From Lachnospiraceae bacterium (GTDB taxonomy: Bacteria; Bacillota; Clostridia; Lachnospirales; Lachnospiraceae): a stretch of 53,890 bases of DNA. Position numbers and translations under genes: made by a program. The stretch covers positions 1 to 53,890 of the forward strand of contig JAFXSQ010000022.1 in the NCBI GenBank assembly GCA_017525525.1, given 5' to 3'. The notes below the pieces were generated by a model. It worked only from the letters and a program-made list of their open reading frames with translations. It made no database searches and had not been told where the DNA came from. Below are positions 36,617 to 44,821 of the stretch, piece by piece. Position 1 is the stretch's first letter, and the number at the start of each line of letters is the position of its first letter.

Positions 36617-36642
36617 GGGAGAGCGGCTTATAAGGAGGTACC

Positions 36643-37737
36643 ATGGCAAAGAAAAAGAAAAAAGGCTTAAGCTCCAATGCAAAGCTTGCAATCACGCTTT
36701 TGGTGGAGCTTATTGTGTTAGTGGGGATGGGCGTCGGCTACTTCTTCTACTACACCAACAGTAAAATAGAAAAGATAGTTCACGTAGAACTCAAGAAGGA
36801 AGACCTTGCGATAAACGAAGGCGCAAATGAAGCTCAGAAGGGCTTTACCACTATAGCGCTTTTCGGTATCGATTCGAGAGATATGGATTCCATGATGCAG
36901 GGTAACCGAAGCGATTCAATCATGATTGCCAGCATCAACAACGATACCAAGGAGGTAAAGATAGCCTCGGTATTCAGAGATTCCCTCTTCCAGGTGAATG
37001 ACGACGGAGCGGTAACCACCAAGGTTACCAACGCCTACTCCTACGGCGGTCCGGAGCTTGCGATTCAGACGCTGAACGCGAACCTTGATCTTCAGATTGA
37101 GGATTTCATAACCGTCAACTTCTACGCGCTTACTCTTGCAATAGATGACTTAGGCGGTATTGTGATAAATGTGCGTGAGGAGGAGCTTTCGGTGCTCAAC
37201 ACCTGTATCACCGAGCAGGTTGCTCTGACGGGCATCTACTCTGACGGCGTGTTCTCAACCGGCGAGCAGCTCCTGAACGGAACGCAGGCTACAGCCTGGG
37301 CCCGTATCCGAAGCACCGACATGGGTGACATAACAAGAACCGAGCGTCAGAGAACGGTCATCGCGAAGATGGTTGCGAAGGCTAAGGAAGCTGGGCTCGG
37401 AACGGTCGACAAGATAATCGATGATGTATTCCCAAACATAGCCACGAGCCTGGATAAGGGCGAGCTTTATGATATGATGAAGAACATCTTCAGCTACAAG
37501 TTCGGCGATACGGTCGGTTTCCCGTTTGCATACGAGTTTGTGAACCACGACTCAAAGGGCGCGATAATCGTTGCGGCTGATATGGCAACAAATGTATCGG
37601 CGCTTCATAAGTTCTTATTCAATACGGATGACTACACTCCTACCAAGATGGTGCAGGATATAAGCGACAGCATCGTGTACGAGATTGGTGTCGGAGCAAA
37701 AGAAATAGATATGAATATCTTTAATCCACCGGATTGA
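36643..37737 (+). CDS. LytR-CpsA-Psr (LCP) family cell-wall glycopolymer ligase
   Basis: A 364-residue type II membrane protein: a basic cytoplasmic start (AKKKKKG), one membrane segment (about residues 14-36) and an extracellular LCP domain. Motifs are FGIDSRDMDS, RSDSIMIASIN, ASVFRDSLF and ARIRSTDMGDITRTERQR, with the arginines and aspartates that hold the polyprenyl pyrophosphate. LCP enzymes transfer wall teichoic acid or capsule polymers onto peptidoglycan. Ribosome-binding site AAGGAGGT precedes ATG 36643. Confidence 0.9.
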   Translation: MAKKKKKGLSSNAKLAITLLVELIVLVGMGVGYFFYYTNSKIEKIVHVELKKEDLAINEGANEAQKGFTTIALFGIDSRDMDSMMQGNRSDSIMIASINNDTKEVKIASVFRDSLFQVNDDGAVTTKVTNAYSYGGPELAIQTLNANLDLQIEDFITVNFYALTLAIDDLGGIVINVREEELSVLNTCITEQVALTGIYSDGVFSTGEQLLNGTQATAWARIRSTDMGDITRTERQRTVIAKMVAKAKEAGLGTVDKIIDDVFPNIATSLDKGELYDMMKNIFSYKFGDTVGFPFAYEFVNHDSKGAIIVAADMATNVSALHKFLFNTDDYTPTKMVQDISDSIVYEIGVGAKEIDMNIFNPPD

Positions 37738-37747
37738 TATAACAGAT

Positions 37748-37782
37748 AAAATCGCTCAGGCCTTGCGGCTTGGGCGATTTTT
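37748..37782 (+). terminator. intrinsic terminator of the LCP gene
   Basis: AAAATCGCTCAGGCC and GGCTTGGGCGATTTT pair along 15 positions (two G-T pairs) around a TTGC loop, ending in five T. Confidence 0.85.
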
Positions 37783-37975
37783 CATAATTTGCACACCTTG
37801 TTTTAGTGATATTGCTATATGTGAATAAAATATGAACAAAACCCTTGCGTTTATGTAAACTATATAGTAGAATTAACAAGCTTTCCCATTTTAACAAGTT
37901 TCATATTGTAACAATGGCGCTTATGTTTCGGCGTTTTTTTGACGGGATTTTTGCGCTCTATTTACGGAGGATTTA

Positions 37976-39898
37976 ATGCAGTACTACACTCAATATAGTA
38001 CCGCTTCGGTGGCAGCAACTCTGGTGCTTGTCGCCATGTGTTTTTTGAAGCAGAACTATTCTACAAAGCAGAATAAGATATTCAGGTTTATGGTCTTCGT
38101 GAACCTTTTTGTGTCGGGCACCAATATTGGCGCGCTTCACTCGATGGCTCATCCCGAGGACTATCCTTTGTGGTTTGACTGCCTCATTAACATGGTGTAT
38201 CTTTTTTCATTCAGTATGATGGCCGTGTTGTTGCTGGTATATATCGATTCCATAGCAAAGATTGGCAAGTATAAGGTGGCGGTTGAGATGATATCGGCCG
38301 TTATTACCATAGTGCTTGCAATCGTCATATTCACTTCTCAACAGACCAAGATGGTTGTCTATTTCGACAATAATATGGAGTATCACAGAGGCGCCTACAT
38401 GAAGCTGATCTACATAATCACCGCGGCTCTTATCGTGATTGCGGATGTTATGTTCATGTATTCGAGCAAGCGTTTTTCAGGCTATCAGGTGTTCTCGATG
38501 AACTGCTTCATACTTCTTATATACGGAAGCGTTATGTTCCAGAAGTTTTATCCGCATCACGCGATATCCGCGCTTTCGCTTTCGCTGATGATGATATTCT
38601 TATATTCGGCTTTCGAGAATCCGGCGTATTTCTTATATAAGGATACGAGGTGCTTTAATCGTAGGGCCTTTCTTGCAACTGTCAAGAAACACAGGAAGAA
38701 GGAAATTCCTTATGTGGTCATTGCGATTAAGATAATCAACTACGATTTTATGCGTCATGACCTCGGTCAGAGCAAGACCGAGAACTTGATTTCAAGAGTG
38801 GCTGAGCACCTGAATAATTGCTACAAGAGAAAGGTATACAACTTAAATGATGACTGCTTTGTACTGATTCTGGACGCCGATACGGATATCAAGCTTCAGA
38901 GGACAAGACTCAAGAAGCTCTTCGAGGAGCCCTTCGAGATAGGCGACAGGGAGAATACTATCAAGCTTCCGGTTTCCATAATGGTAAGTGTGATACCGGT
39001 AGAGAATCCGAATATCGACGAGAAGGAAATGGAGATGGTCGTTCACTCCGTGCAGCATGATGAGAAGGAAATAGCGACCGCAGAGGATATACAGGATGTT
39101 ATAAATAAGCTTCACAGACAGGAGAAGCTTGCAACAATCATAGATAATGCGATAGAAAACGACGGCTTTGAAGTTTATTATCAGCCCATACGTGACGTGG
39201 TAACGGGTACCTATCCGAGCGCTGAAGCGCTTATCAGACTCAAGGACAAGGAGCTCGGATTTATAAGTCCGGAGGAATTCATTCCGATAGCCGAGAAGAA
39301 CGGCCGTGTTATAGAGATAGGAGATATGGTGTTCTCTCGTGTGTGCGACTTTATAAGCAGAAGCCGCGGCATGAACCTCGGAGTGGACTACATAGAGGTC
39401 AATCTCTCTCCGGTTCAGTGCTATCATGAGGAGCTTGCAAGAAAGTTCTTAACAGAGCTTGGGAAGCATGACCTTGATCCCTCAAGCGTGAACCTCGAGA
39501 TAACCGAGACCGCCGAGCTTGAAACCAGGAAGGTTAAGATACTTCAGAGAAACCTAGACAATATGAACGAGCAGGGCGTTACATTTTCGATAGATGATTT
39601 CGGCTCGGGTTTTGCGGCCATAGATTATCTGTTGAGACTGCCCGTAACGATAGTTAAGATAGACAAGAGCATACTTTGGCAGGCCATGAAGGATCAGAAT
39701 GCCATGAAGGTTCTGACCGGTACCATGCGCATGCTCAAGGAGATAGGAAAGCACATAGTGGTTGAGGGCGTTGAGACCGAGGAGATGGCAACTATTTTAA
39801 GAGAGAACGGCTGTGATTATATGCAGGGTTATCTGTACTCAAAGCCGGTGCCCGAATCGCAGTATGTAGAGTTCTTAAAGACGTACAATGTTGCGTAA
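37976..39898 (+). CDS. c-di-GMP phosphodiesterase (membrane sensor, degenerate GGDEF, EAL)
   Basis: A 640-residue protein. The first 220 residues contain about seven hydrophobic segments and act as a membrane sensor. A degenerate GGDEF domain follows (about 225-375; NDDCFVLIL stands in place of GGDEF), so no cyclase activity is expected. Residues 385-640 are an EAL domain with its essential residues: EALIRLKDKELG (the EAL motif), VNLSPVQC, DDFGSGFAAIDYL, VKIDKSI and VEGVETEEM. It should hydrolyse c-di-GMP and so favour motility over attachment. GGAGG precedes ATG 37976. Confidence 0.9.
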   Translation: MQYYTQYSTASVAATLVLVAMCFLKQNYSTKQNKIFRFMVFVNLFVSGTNIGALHSMAHPEDYPLWFDCLINMVYLFSFSMMAVLLLVYIDSIAKIGKYKVAVEMISAVITIVLAIVIFTSQQTKMVVYFDNNMEYHRGAYMKLIYIITAALIVIADVMFMYSSKRFSGYQVFSMNCFILLIYGSVMFQKFYPHHAISALSLSLMMIFLYSAFENPAYFLYKDTRCFNRRAFLATVKKHRKKEIPYVVIAIKIINYDFMRHDLGQSKTENLISRVAEHLNNCYKRKVYNLNDDCFVLILDADTDIKLQRTRLKKLFEEPFEIGDRENTIKLPVSIMVSVIPVENPNIDEKEMEMVVHSVQHDEKEIATAEDIQDVINKLHRQEKLATIIDNAIENDGFEVYYQPIRDVVTGTYPSAEALIRLKDKELGFISPEEFIPIAEKNGRVIEIGDMVFSRVCDFISRSRGMNLGVDYIEVNLSPVQCYHEELARKFLTELGKHDLDPSSVNLEITETAELETRKVKILQRNLDNMNEQGVTFSIDDFGSGFAAIDYLLRLPVTIVKIDKSILWQAMKDQNAMKVLTGTMRMLKEIGKHIVVEGVETEEMATILRENGCDYMQGYLYSKPVPESQYVEFLKTYNVA

Positions 39899-39969
39899 GC
39901 GCGCAATCAAAGGCAATCTTGCCGGCGCATATTAAGGTAGTGTAAAGTAGATTATAAAAAAGATTAAAA

Positions 39970-40163
39970 AATGATTCTTCGGGCTGAAGCCTTCGGAATG
40001 ACACCGTGCAAAAAATGAAAGCGGAGTGTCATCCCGAGCGAAGCGACGCAGACCGTAATGCGAAGCATTACGGTGCCGGCCTTCGATGTCATAAGGAATC
40101 CACCGCAAGCGGTACCCCTTATGACGAAATGCGAGGGCTTGCGAAGCAACAGGAAGGATCTTA
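39970..40163. repeat. composite dispersed repeat including 126-bp copy B
   Basis: A TTCGGGCTGAAGCC unit (39970-40037, of the 19124/25308 type) runs directly into a 126-base unit at 40038-40163 that matches 34823-34948 with few differences. Its end is 18 bases before the zinc-ribbon gene. Confidence 0.85.
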
Positions 40164-40180
40164 ACGAGGGGGAAAAAGTG

Positions 40181-40918
40181 ATGAAATGTAGTGGATGTGG
40201 AACAGAAGTTGCGGAGGGCGTATCATTTTGCCCGGTGTGCGGAGCCAAGATAGAAGGAGGCGTTAAGTCGGGCTTGAAGCTTGCGACGATGGAACCGGAG
40301 CAGACGACCTCAGCGGGCGGTATGGCTTACAGCAACGCGCCTGCAGGAAATATGGCTTACCAGAGCACGGCATCAAACAACATGATGTATGGTTACAACG
40401 GAAATCCGGTAATCGCCGGAGACATAACCAGGACAGCAGGCAATGCGGGCTATAGCACCATCGCTATGGATGCAAATGAACCGCTTATGGATTTGGAGGA
40501 GTATTACAGAAAGGACTGCTCGCCAAAGACAAAGCAGTTTGTAAAAACCGGCTATGTTATCTTATATATTCTCGGAGCGCTTAACCTTATCCTGGCTTTT
40601 GTGGCCATGGGTAACAGCGATTTGTTCATGTGGAAGAGTTCAACGGGAGACGGAATGCTTTACCTCGATTCTACGATGTCGCTTATCGGCGGAGCGGTTC
40701 TGCTGATAGGGGCTATAGGGGTTCATAAGCTGAAGAGCAGGGTATTTGCGGCAGTGGTTCTTGCCTATGCAATATTCTCCGCAGTGAGAGGATTCATTAT
40801 TTCGCACAGAATAAGCGGATGGCTTTTGCTGCTTGCAGGCGTGTACGCACTCTACGGAACCTGGCAGCTTCATAAGGATTATGAAAATTACAAGACAATG
40901 AAGACTATGATAAGATAG
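40181..40918 (+). CDS. zinc-ribbon membrane protein
   Basis: A 245-residue protein. It starts with a zinc ribbon (CSGCGTEV and CPVCGAK, two CxxC pairs), followed by a Gly/Ala/Asn/Met-rich spacer (about 30-110) and then four hydrophobic segments (about 125-235). Such proteins are common in clostridia and are of unknown role. ATG 40181 follows GAGGGGGA; the frame is open further upstream but only through the repeat. An 11-pair terminator lies downstream. Confidence 0.75.
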   Translation: MKCSGCGTEVAEGVSFCPVCGAKIEGGVKSGLKLATMEPEQTTSAGGMAYSNAPAGNMAYQSTASNNMMYGYNGNPVIAGDITRTAGNAGYSTIAMDANEPLMDLEEYYRKDCSPKTKQFVKTGYVILYILGALNLILAFVAMGNSDLFMWKSSTGDGMLYLDSTMSLIGGAVLLIGAIGVHKLKSRVFAAVVLAYAIFSAVRGFIISHRISGWLLLLAGVYALYGTWQLHKDYENYKTMKTMIR

Positions 40919-40967
40919 AGGCGTGCCACGCAGTGAATTATTTCTGACGCACGAGTGCGCATAAAAT

Positions 40968-41033
40968 CGGACAGCTTGTCTGTCCGCAAACAGACGGCGG
41001 TGAGATATTCAAATCCAACCGCCGTCTGCTTTT
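40968..41033. terminator. hairpins between convergent genes
   Basis: CGGACAG/CTGTCCG (40968-40986) is followed by CAGACGGCGGT/ACCGCCGTCTG (40991-41028), then CTTTT on the plus strand. The second stem includes the last codons of the oppositely directed SDR gene, so it probably serves the zinc-ribbon gene. Confidence 0.75.
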
Positions 41034-41707
41034 ATTATATCACCTGTTACATATAAGGGAAGCTCCGCTACTTTGAGAATAATTTTTGCGGCCTCGTTCG
41101 CGCTGAGCATGCGCCCTATGGGGATTTCCTCTTCGAGCAGCTGCTTTTCCTCGGGGCTTAAGTGCTTGTTCATGCTTGTATCGACTGCTCCGAAGGCAAT
41201 GGCGTTGACCGCTATGCCCGAGGGCGCCAGCTCCTTGGCAAGAGCCTGGGTAAAGGCGTTGATTCCGCCCTTTGTGGCTGAGTAGGCTACCTCGCAGGAT
41301 GCGCCTGCCAAGCCCCATACGGATGATATGTTGATCACTCTGCCCTCTTTTTGATGAACCATGTGAGGAATCACTTCGTGGCAGGTGTTGAACACGGAAC
41401 TCAAGTTAACCGATACGGTTTCCTGCCAGTCGGCATCTGTCATGTCCGTCAGCAGGCCCACGTAAGAAACCGCTGCATTGTTGATAAGCAGGTCTATCTG
41501 TCCGGTTGCCTCGACAATTTGTTTAATGCTTTCGACAATAAAGTCATGCTTCGCAACCGAACCCTCGAATATATGGATGTTAGCGATATCCTCAAAGCCG
41601 GTTGACCCCCTGCTTAAAGCCGCTACATAGTCGTATTTTTTTGCGAGTTCAAGGGCGGTGGTGTGGCCTATACCGCCGGATGTTCCCGTAATGATTGCTG
41701 TGGTCAT
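41009..41707 (-). CDS. short-chain dehydrogenase/reductase (FabG-like)
   Basis: A 232-residue classical SDR. TGTSGGIGHTTALELAKKYD is the NAD(P)-binding loop, NNAAVSYVG follows it, and the catalytic set is Asn (NLSSVFNTC), Ser (NISSVWG), and Tyr-x-x-x-Lys (YSATKGG). C-terminal ADGGWI is typical. It reduces a keto group or oxidises an alcohol; the substrate cannot be deduced. GGAGGAATAAAT on the minus strand precedes ATG 41707. Confidence 0.85.
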   Translation of the reverse strand: MTTAIITGTSGGIGHTTALELAKKYDYVAALSRGSTGFEDIANIHIFEGSVAKHDFIVESIKQIVEATGQIDLLINNAAVSYVGLLTDMTDADWQETVSVNLSSVFNTCHEVIPHMVHQKEGRVINISSVWGLAGASCEVAYSATKGGINAFTQALAKELAPSGIAVNAIAFGAVDTSMNKHLSPEEKQLLEEEIPIGRMLSANEAAKIILKVAELPLYVTGDIIKADGGWI

Positions 41708-41814
41708 ATTTATTCCTCCAAACTTAGTTACTATTATCACATATCATCTTGAAAAGTTCAACAATATTTGGTATTATATCCTTTAATTGATTTATTCGGA
41801 GGAAATATAACACG

Positions 41815-42363
41815 ATGGAAAAGGAAAAGCAGAGCGCGGGAAGCATATTCCTGAATATGTTTCTGAAAACGCTTGTCATAATATTTGGTTTACTGATAGT
41901 AGTCTTCGGTGTATTCTTCATAACCCAGGTGGTTAAGAATAAAGCAAAGAAGACTGAGCCTGTGACAACGGCAGGCGAGAACCAGCTAACGGAGGTTGAG
42001 GCGCCGGACGACCTTATTACAGGTGAGATAACCGAAGCCGCAACCGAGGAAGAGGTTGTGGATACCAAGGATTCGAAAGCTTGTAAGATTGCGGTATTGA
42101 ACAGCACGGATGTAGGTGGTCTGGCCGGCAGATGGTGCGCAACTCTCGAAGAGGACGGTTACACAGATGTTGAGGCCTCGGACTACGCGTACAATACTGA
42201 GAACACTGCGATTTATGCAAAAGAAGACGGACTCGGCAGGGAGCTTGTTGATTATTTTGCAGGTGCTTCATACAGCACCGACAGCGTTCCTGAGGGAGCT
42301 TCGGTCGATACATCGGCATATGATATAATCATAATAATCGGAAATTCCGACAGCGATCACTAA
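41815..42363 (+). CDS. LytR_C domain membrane protein
   Basis: A 182-residue protein with one N-terminal membrane segment (about 12-40), an acidic Thr/Glu-rich linker (45-90), and a LytR C-terminal domain (ACKIAVLNSTDVGGLAGRWC, YDIIIIIGNSD). This domain usually ends LCP proteins; the LCP protein at 36643 lacks it. It may help or tether cell-wall assembly outside the membrane. GGAGG precedes ATG 41815. Confidence 0.75.
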   Translation: MEKEKQSAGSIFLNMFLKTLVIIFGLLIVVFGVFFITQVVKNKAKKTEPVTTAGENQLTEVEAPDDLITGEITEAATEEEVVDTKDSKACKIAVLNSTDVGGLAGRWCATLEEDGYTDVEASDYAYNTENTAIYAKEDGLGRELVDYFAGASYSTDSVPEGASVDTSAYDIIIIIGNSDSDH

Positions 42364-42853
42364 AAAAGATGAAAAACAGTGCTGATTATTGGTAAAAATG
42401 TGCATTTTTAGGATGATTTTCACAAATTATTCAGAAGTGTATTTGAGATATTTTTATGAAAGAATTTAGTGAGATATACATATGCATAATCCGTATAAAT
42501 CATTGTTTTATGAGGGTTTTTACGTAGTTTGGAAAATGACTATTCGTTATATTTAGGGTATAGTCAGTATGTTAATGGGATCAAAAATGGCGTAAAAAAT
42601 GGCGTAAAACATAATGCTGAAATAATTGAAATCAGCCCGACACAGATTCCTAATTGTTATAAAAATCAACGTTTAAGCAACAGTTATTATGGACTGTTGC
42701 TTTTTTATGTGCACGACCGCGTAATGTAATCAGCCGCTTTGCGGCACGCGGTCGGCACGGCGAGTAGGGTGCGACTGCGTCTTCCCTACTCGATTATGCG
42801 CAAGGGACGGCATTTCCTTCCTTGCGTAATCGTAAAAGTAGGAGGAAACAAAA
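42364..42853. other. AT-rich stretch at the chromosome-element border
   Basis: No credible gene here. The first 350 bases are notably AT-rich. A 16-base-period direct repeat (AAAAATGGCGTAA twice, near 42586-42612) and a terminator-like hairpin at 42675-42706 are present. Then GC-rich palindromes follow: GACCGCG/CGCGGTC, GAGTAGGG/CCCTACTC, and GATTATGCGCAAGG with CCTTGCGTAATC, just before the first element gene. The element border is probably here, but no attachment site or flanking duplication was found. Confidence 0.5.
42675..42706 (+). terminator. intrinsic terminator with no gene upstream
   Basis: AAGCAACAGT and ACTGTTGCTT form a ten-pair stem with an eight-base loop and a run of six T. 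The nearest upstream stop is more than 300 bases away, so it may end an untranslated RNA or be part of a leader. Confidence 0.7.
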
Positions 42854-43153
42854 TTGCTTAAGATTAGATTACAGGGAACCACGTATGACATCAAGTGGTT
42901 CATAAGGTTGCTCTCGAGGGATGACAGGTTCTGGCTCGCGGAACCATCGGAGATACTGGATAACAACGGCTCGGTGAAGTACAAGCGGCTTTACACGGAG
43001 ATCTACAGGGATCCGGAGGAGTATCACAGAAGCAGGAAGAAACCTTCTGAAAGAAAGAGGTACTACGGCACGGGTACGGTGTTCCTGGAGGAAAGAAATA
43101 ATCATAGGGAAAAGAATAATACAGCGGAAAGGCGGAATGAAAATGGAATGTAA
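42854..43153 (+). CDS. small DUF3970-like protein upstream of parA
   Basis: A 99-residue protein. Its N-terminus, KIRLQGTTYDIKWFIRLLSR, resembles the small DUF3970 family; the tail is very basic (RKKPSERKR, EERNNHREKNN). The start is TTG 42854, nine bases after AGGAGGA. It overlaps parA by 11 bases, so the two are probably coupled. A role in partition or plasmid control is a guess. Confidence 0.6.
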   Translation: MLKIRLQGTTYDIKWFIRLLSRDDRFWLAEPSEILDNNGSVKYKRLYTEIYRDPEEYHRSRKKPSERKRYYGTGTVFLEERNNHREKNNTAERRNENGM

Positions 43154-43931
43154 GGTTATAGGTTTCATATCACAGAAAGGCGGAGTCGCTAAGACAACGA
43201 GTGCGGTGAATACTGCCATAGGACTTTCAATGAAGGGCTTCAGGGTTCTTCTGGTGGATACGGATCCTCAGGGATCTGCGACTTCGATACTTGGCAGAGC
43301 TAACCCGGATGCAATCGATAAGACGCTCGCGAGCATATTTGAGAAGGAGATAAACGATGCGATATACAACAGAGCGAGATATGCGGTGAACCATAACGAA
43401 GAAGGGATTGACTATATCCCCGGGAACATAGAGCTCTCGGGTGTAGAGGTATCGCTTGTGAGTGTGCTTGGCAGGGAAACTATATTAAAGGGCTACCTTA
43501 ACGAGATGCGGGAGTATTACGATTACATAATCGTTGACTGTCCTCCGTCACTTGGACTGATCACGATAAATGTACTCTGTGCGGTGGATAAGGTGATAAT
43601 CCCCACGACAGCAAGCTATCTTTCCCTGAAGGGCATGGAGCAGCTTATGAAGACCGTTGGGAAGATCAAGAAGGGCTTTAATTCAAAACTCGGGATAAGC
43701 GGAATACTCGTGACCATGTACTATGAGAGGACTAATCATTCGAAGCAGGTAGTTGAACTGCTGGAGAATAATTATGCAGGAAAAACCAGAGTGTTTGAAA
43801 CAAAGATACCCCATTCAATAAGGGTGTCCGAGGCTGCGGCAGAGAAGAAGAGTATCTTCAGTTACGAGGCAAAGGGAAAGGTTGCTGAGGCTTATACAGA
43901 TTTTGTCGGGGAGGTGCTTGCATATGTCTAA
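43143..43931 (+). CDS. parA: ParA-family partition ATPase
   Basis: A 262-residue Walker-type ATPase. The deviant Walker A is SQKGGVAKTTSAVN, switch I VDTDPQGSAT, and Walker B YDYIIVDCPPSLG. Without an N-terminal helix-turn-helix it resembles chromosomal Soj and type Ib ParA. ATP-bound dimers on the nucleoid position DNA carried by ParB. ATG 43143 has GGCGG five bases upstream; ATG 43137 is an alternative. It overlaps parB by eight bases. Confidence 0.92.
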   Translation: MECKVIGFISQKGGVAKTTSAVNTAIGLSMKGFRVLLVDTDPQGSATSILGRANPDAIDKTLASIFEKEINDAIYNRARYAVNHNEEGIDYIPGNIELSGVEVSLVSVLGRETILKGYLNEMREYYDYIIVDCPPSLGLITINVLCAVDKVIIPTTASYLSLKGMEQLMKTVGKIKKGFNSKLGISGILVTMYYERTNHSKQVVELLENNYAGKTRVFETKIPHSIRVSEAAAEKKSIFSYEAKGKVAEAYTDFVGEVLAYV

Positions 43932-44820
43932 GGGTAACAGCGCTGAGAAGATAAAACTTTCAAGCTTTGACGATCTCTTCGAGATGAGTGATGAGAAAAA
44001 GAATATGGTTGAGAAGAAGGAAATCCCTCTTGAGGAGCTGCATGAGTTTAAGGATCATCCCTTTAAGGTCAGGGAGGACGCCAAGATGCTGGAGATGGTC
44101 GAGAGCATAAAGGAGCGAGGAGTTCTTGTACCGGGCATATGCAGAATCAGGCCACAGGGCGGATATGAGATTATTGCGGGGCACTGCAGGAAGAGAGCGT
44201 GCGAGATAGTCGGGCTTAAGTCCATGCCGATGTTCGTTTATAATCTTACAGATGATGAAGCCGTGATAACAATGGTAGATACGAATATTCAGAGGGATGA
44301 GCTTTTACCGAGTGAGAAGGCGAAGGCGTACAAGATGAAGTATGAGGCAATTAAGCACCAGGGCAAGAAGGGAAGAAGCCTTGAGGCTATAGCTGAGACA
44401 TCGGGGGACAGCAAGACTTCGGTTCAGAGGTATATACAGCTTGCCAAACTTACGGATGAGCTGCTCAATCTGGTAGATGAGAAGAAGCTACAGATTGGAA
44501 CGGCGATTGACCTTTCATGTCTTGATACAGCTGAGCAGGTGAAAGTTCTTGCTGCTGCGAAGAAAAACAGTGTGACAATCAGCGCTGAACAGGCCGAAGA
44601 GCTGAAGAAAGCTTCTGAGAACGGAGCCTTAAACGACGAGGTGATTTGGGCCGTGCTGGAACCGGAGGCGGCACCAGTGAAGGTTAAAAGGGTTGTCTTC
44701 AAGTCTAAGAAGATGGATAAGAGACTTGATGAGTTCTTCCCTGACAATTTTACGGTGCAGGATATCGAGGAGCTTATCATTTCGTTACTTAAAAAGTGGA
44801 AGCAGGAAGCGGAGGTGTGA
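43924..44820 (+). CDS. parB: ParB-family partition protein
   Basis: A 298-residue protein. Residues 30-130 are the ParB/Srx CTPase domain (HPFKVREDAKMLEMVESI, GHCRKRACEIVG as the GxRR-type box, NIQRDELLPSEKAKAYK). A helix-turn-helix follows (AIAETSGDSKTSVQRYIQLA), and the C-terminal dimerisation part is short. It loads on a centromere-like parS and stimulates ParA. No 16-base chromosomal-type parS was spotted in the window. It overlaps parA, and the rep gene starts one base after its stop. Confidence 0.9.
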   Translation: MSKGNSAEKIKLSSFDDLFEMSDEKKNMVEKKEIPLEELHEFKDHPFKVREDAKMLEMVESIKERGVLVPGICRIRPQGGYEIIAGHCRKRACEIVGLKSMPMFVYNLTDDEAVITMVDTNIQRDELLPSEKAKAYKMKYEAIKHQGKKGRSLEAIAETSGDSKTSVQRYIQLAKLTDELLNLVDEKKLQIGTAIDLSCLDTAEQVKVLAAAKKNSVTISAEQAEELKKASENGALNDEVIWAVLEPEAAPVKVKRVVFKSKKMDKRLDEFFPDNFTVQDIEELIISLLKKWKQEAEV

Positions 44821-44821
44821 C

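Noticed and set aside
37910-37941. An AATGGCGCTT stretch followed by a T-run before the EAL gene, looking like a fourth ANTAR target
   Set aside because: The bases around the would-be hexaloop do not pair (AAC against GCT), and no stable terminator stem forms, so only the sequence echo remains.
43143-44820. Chromosomal origin-type parAB
   Set aside because: No dnaA, gidA or rRNA-type neighbours occur; the overlap with a RepA_N initiator and iterons points to a plasmid-type partition system.
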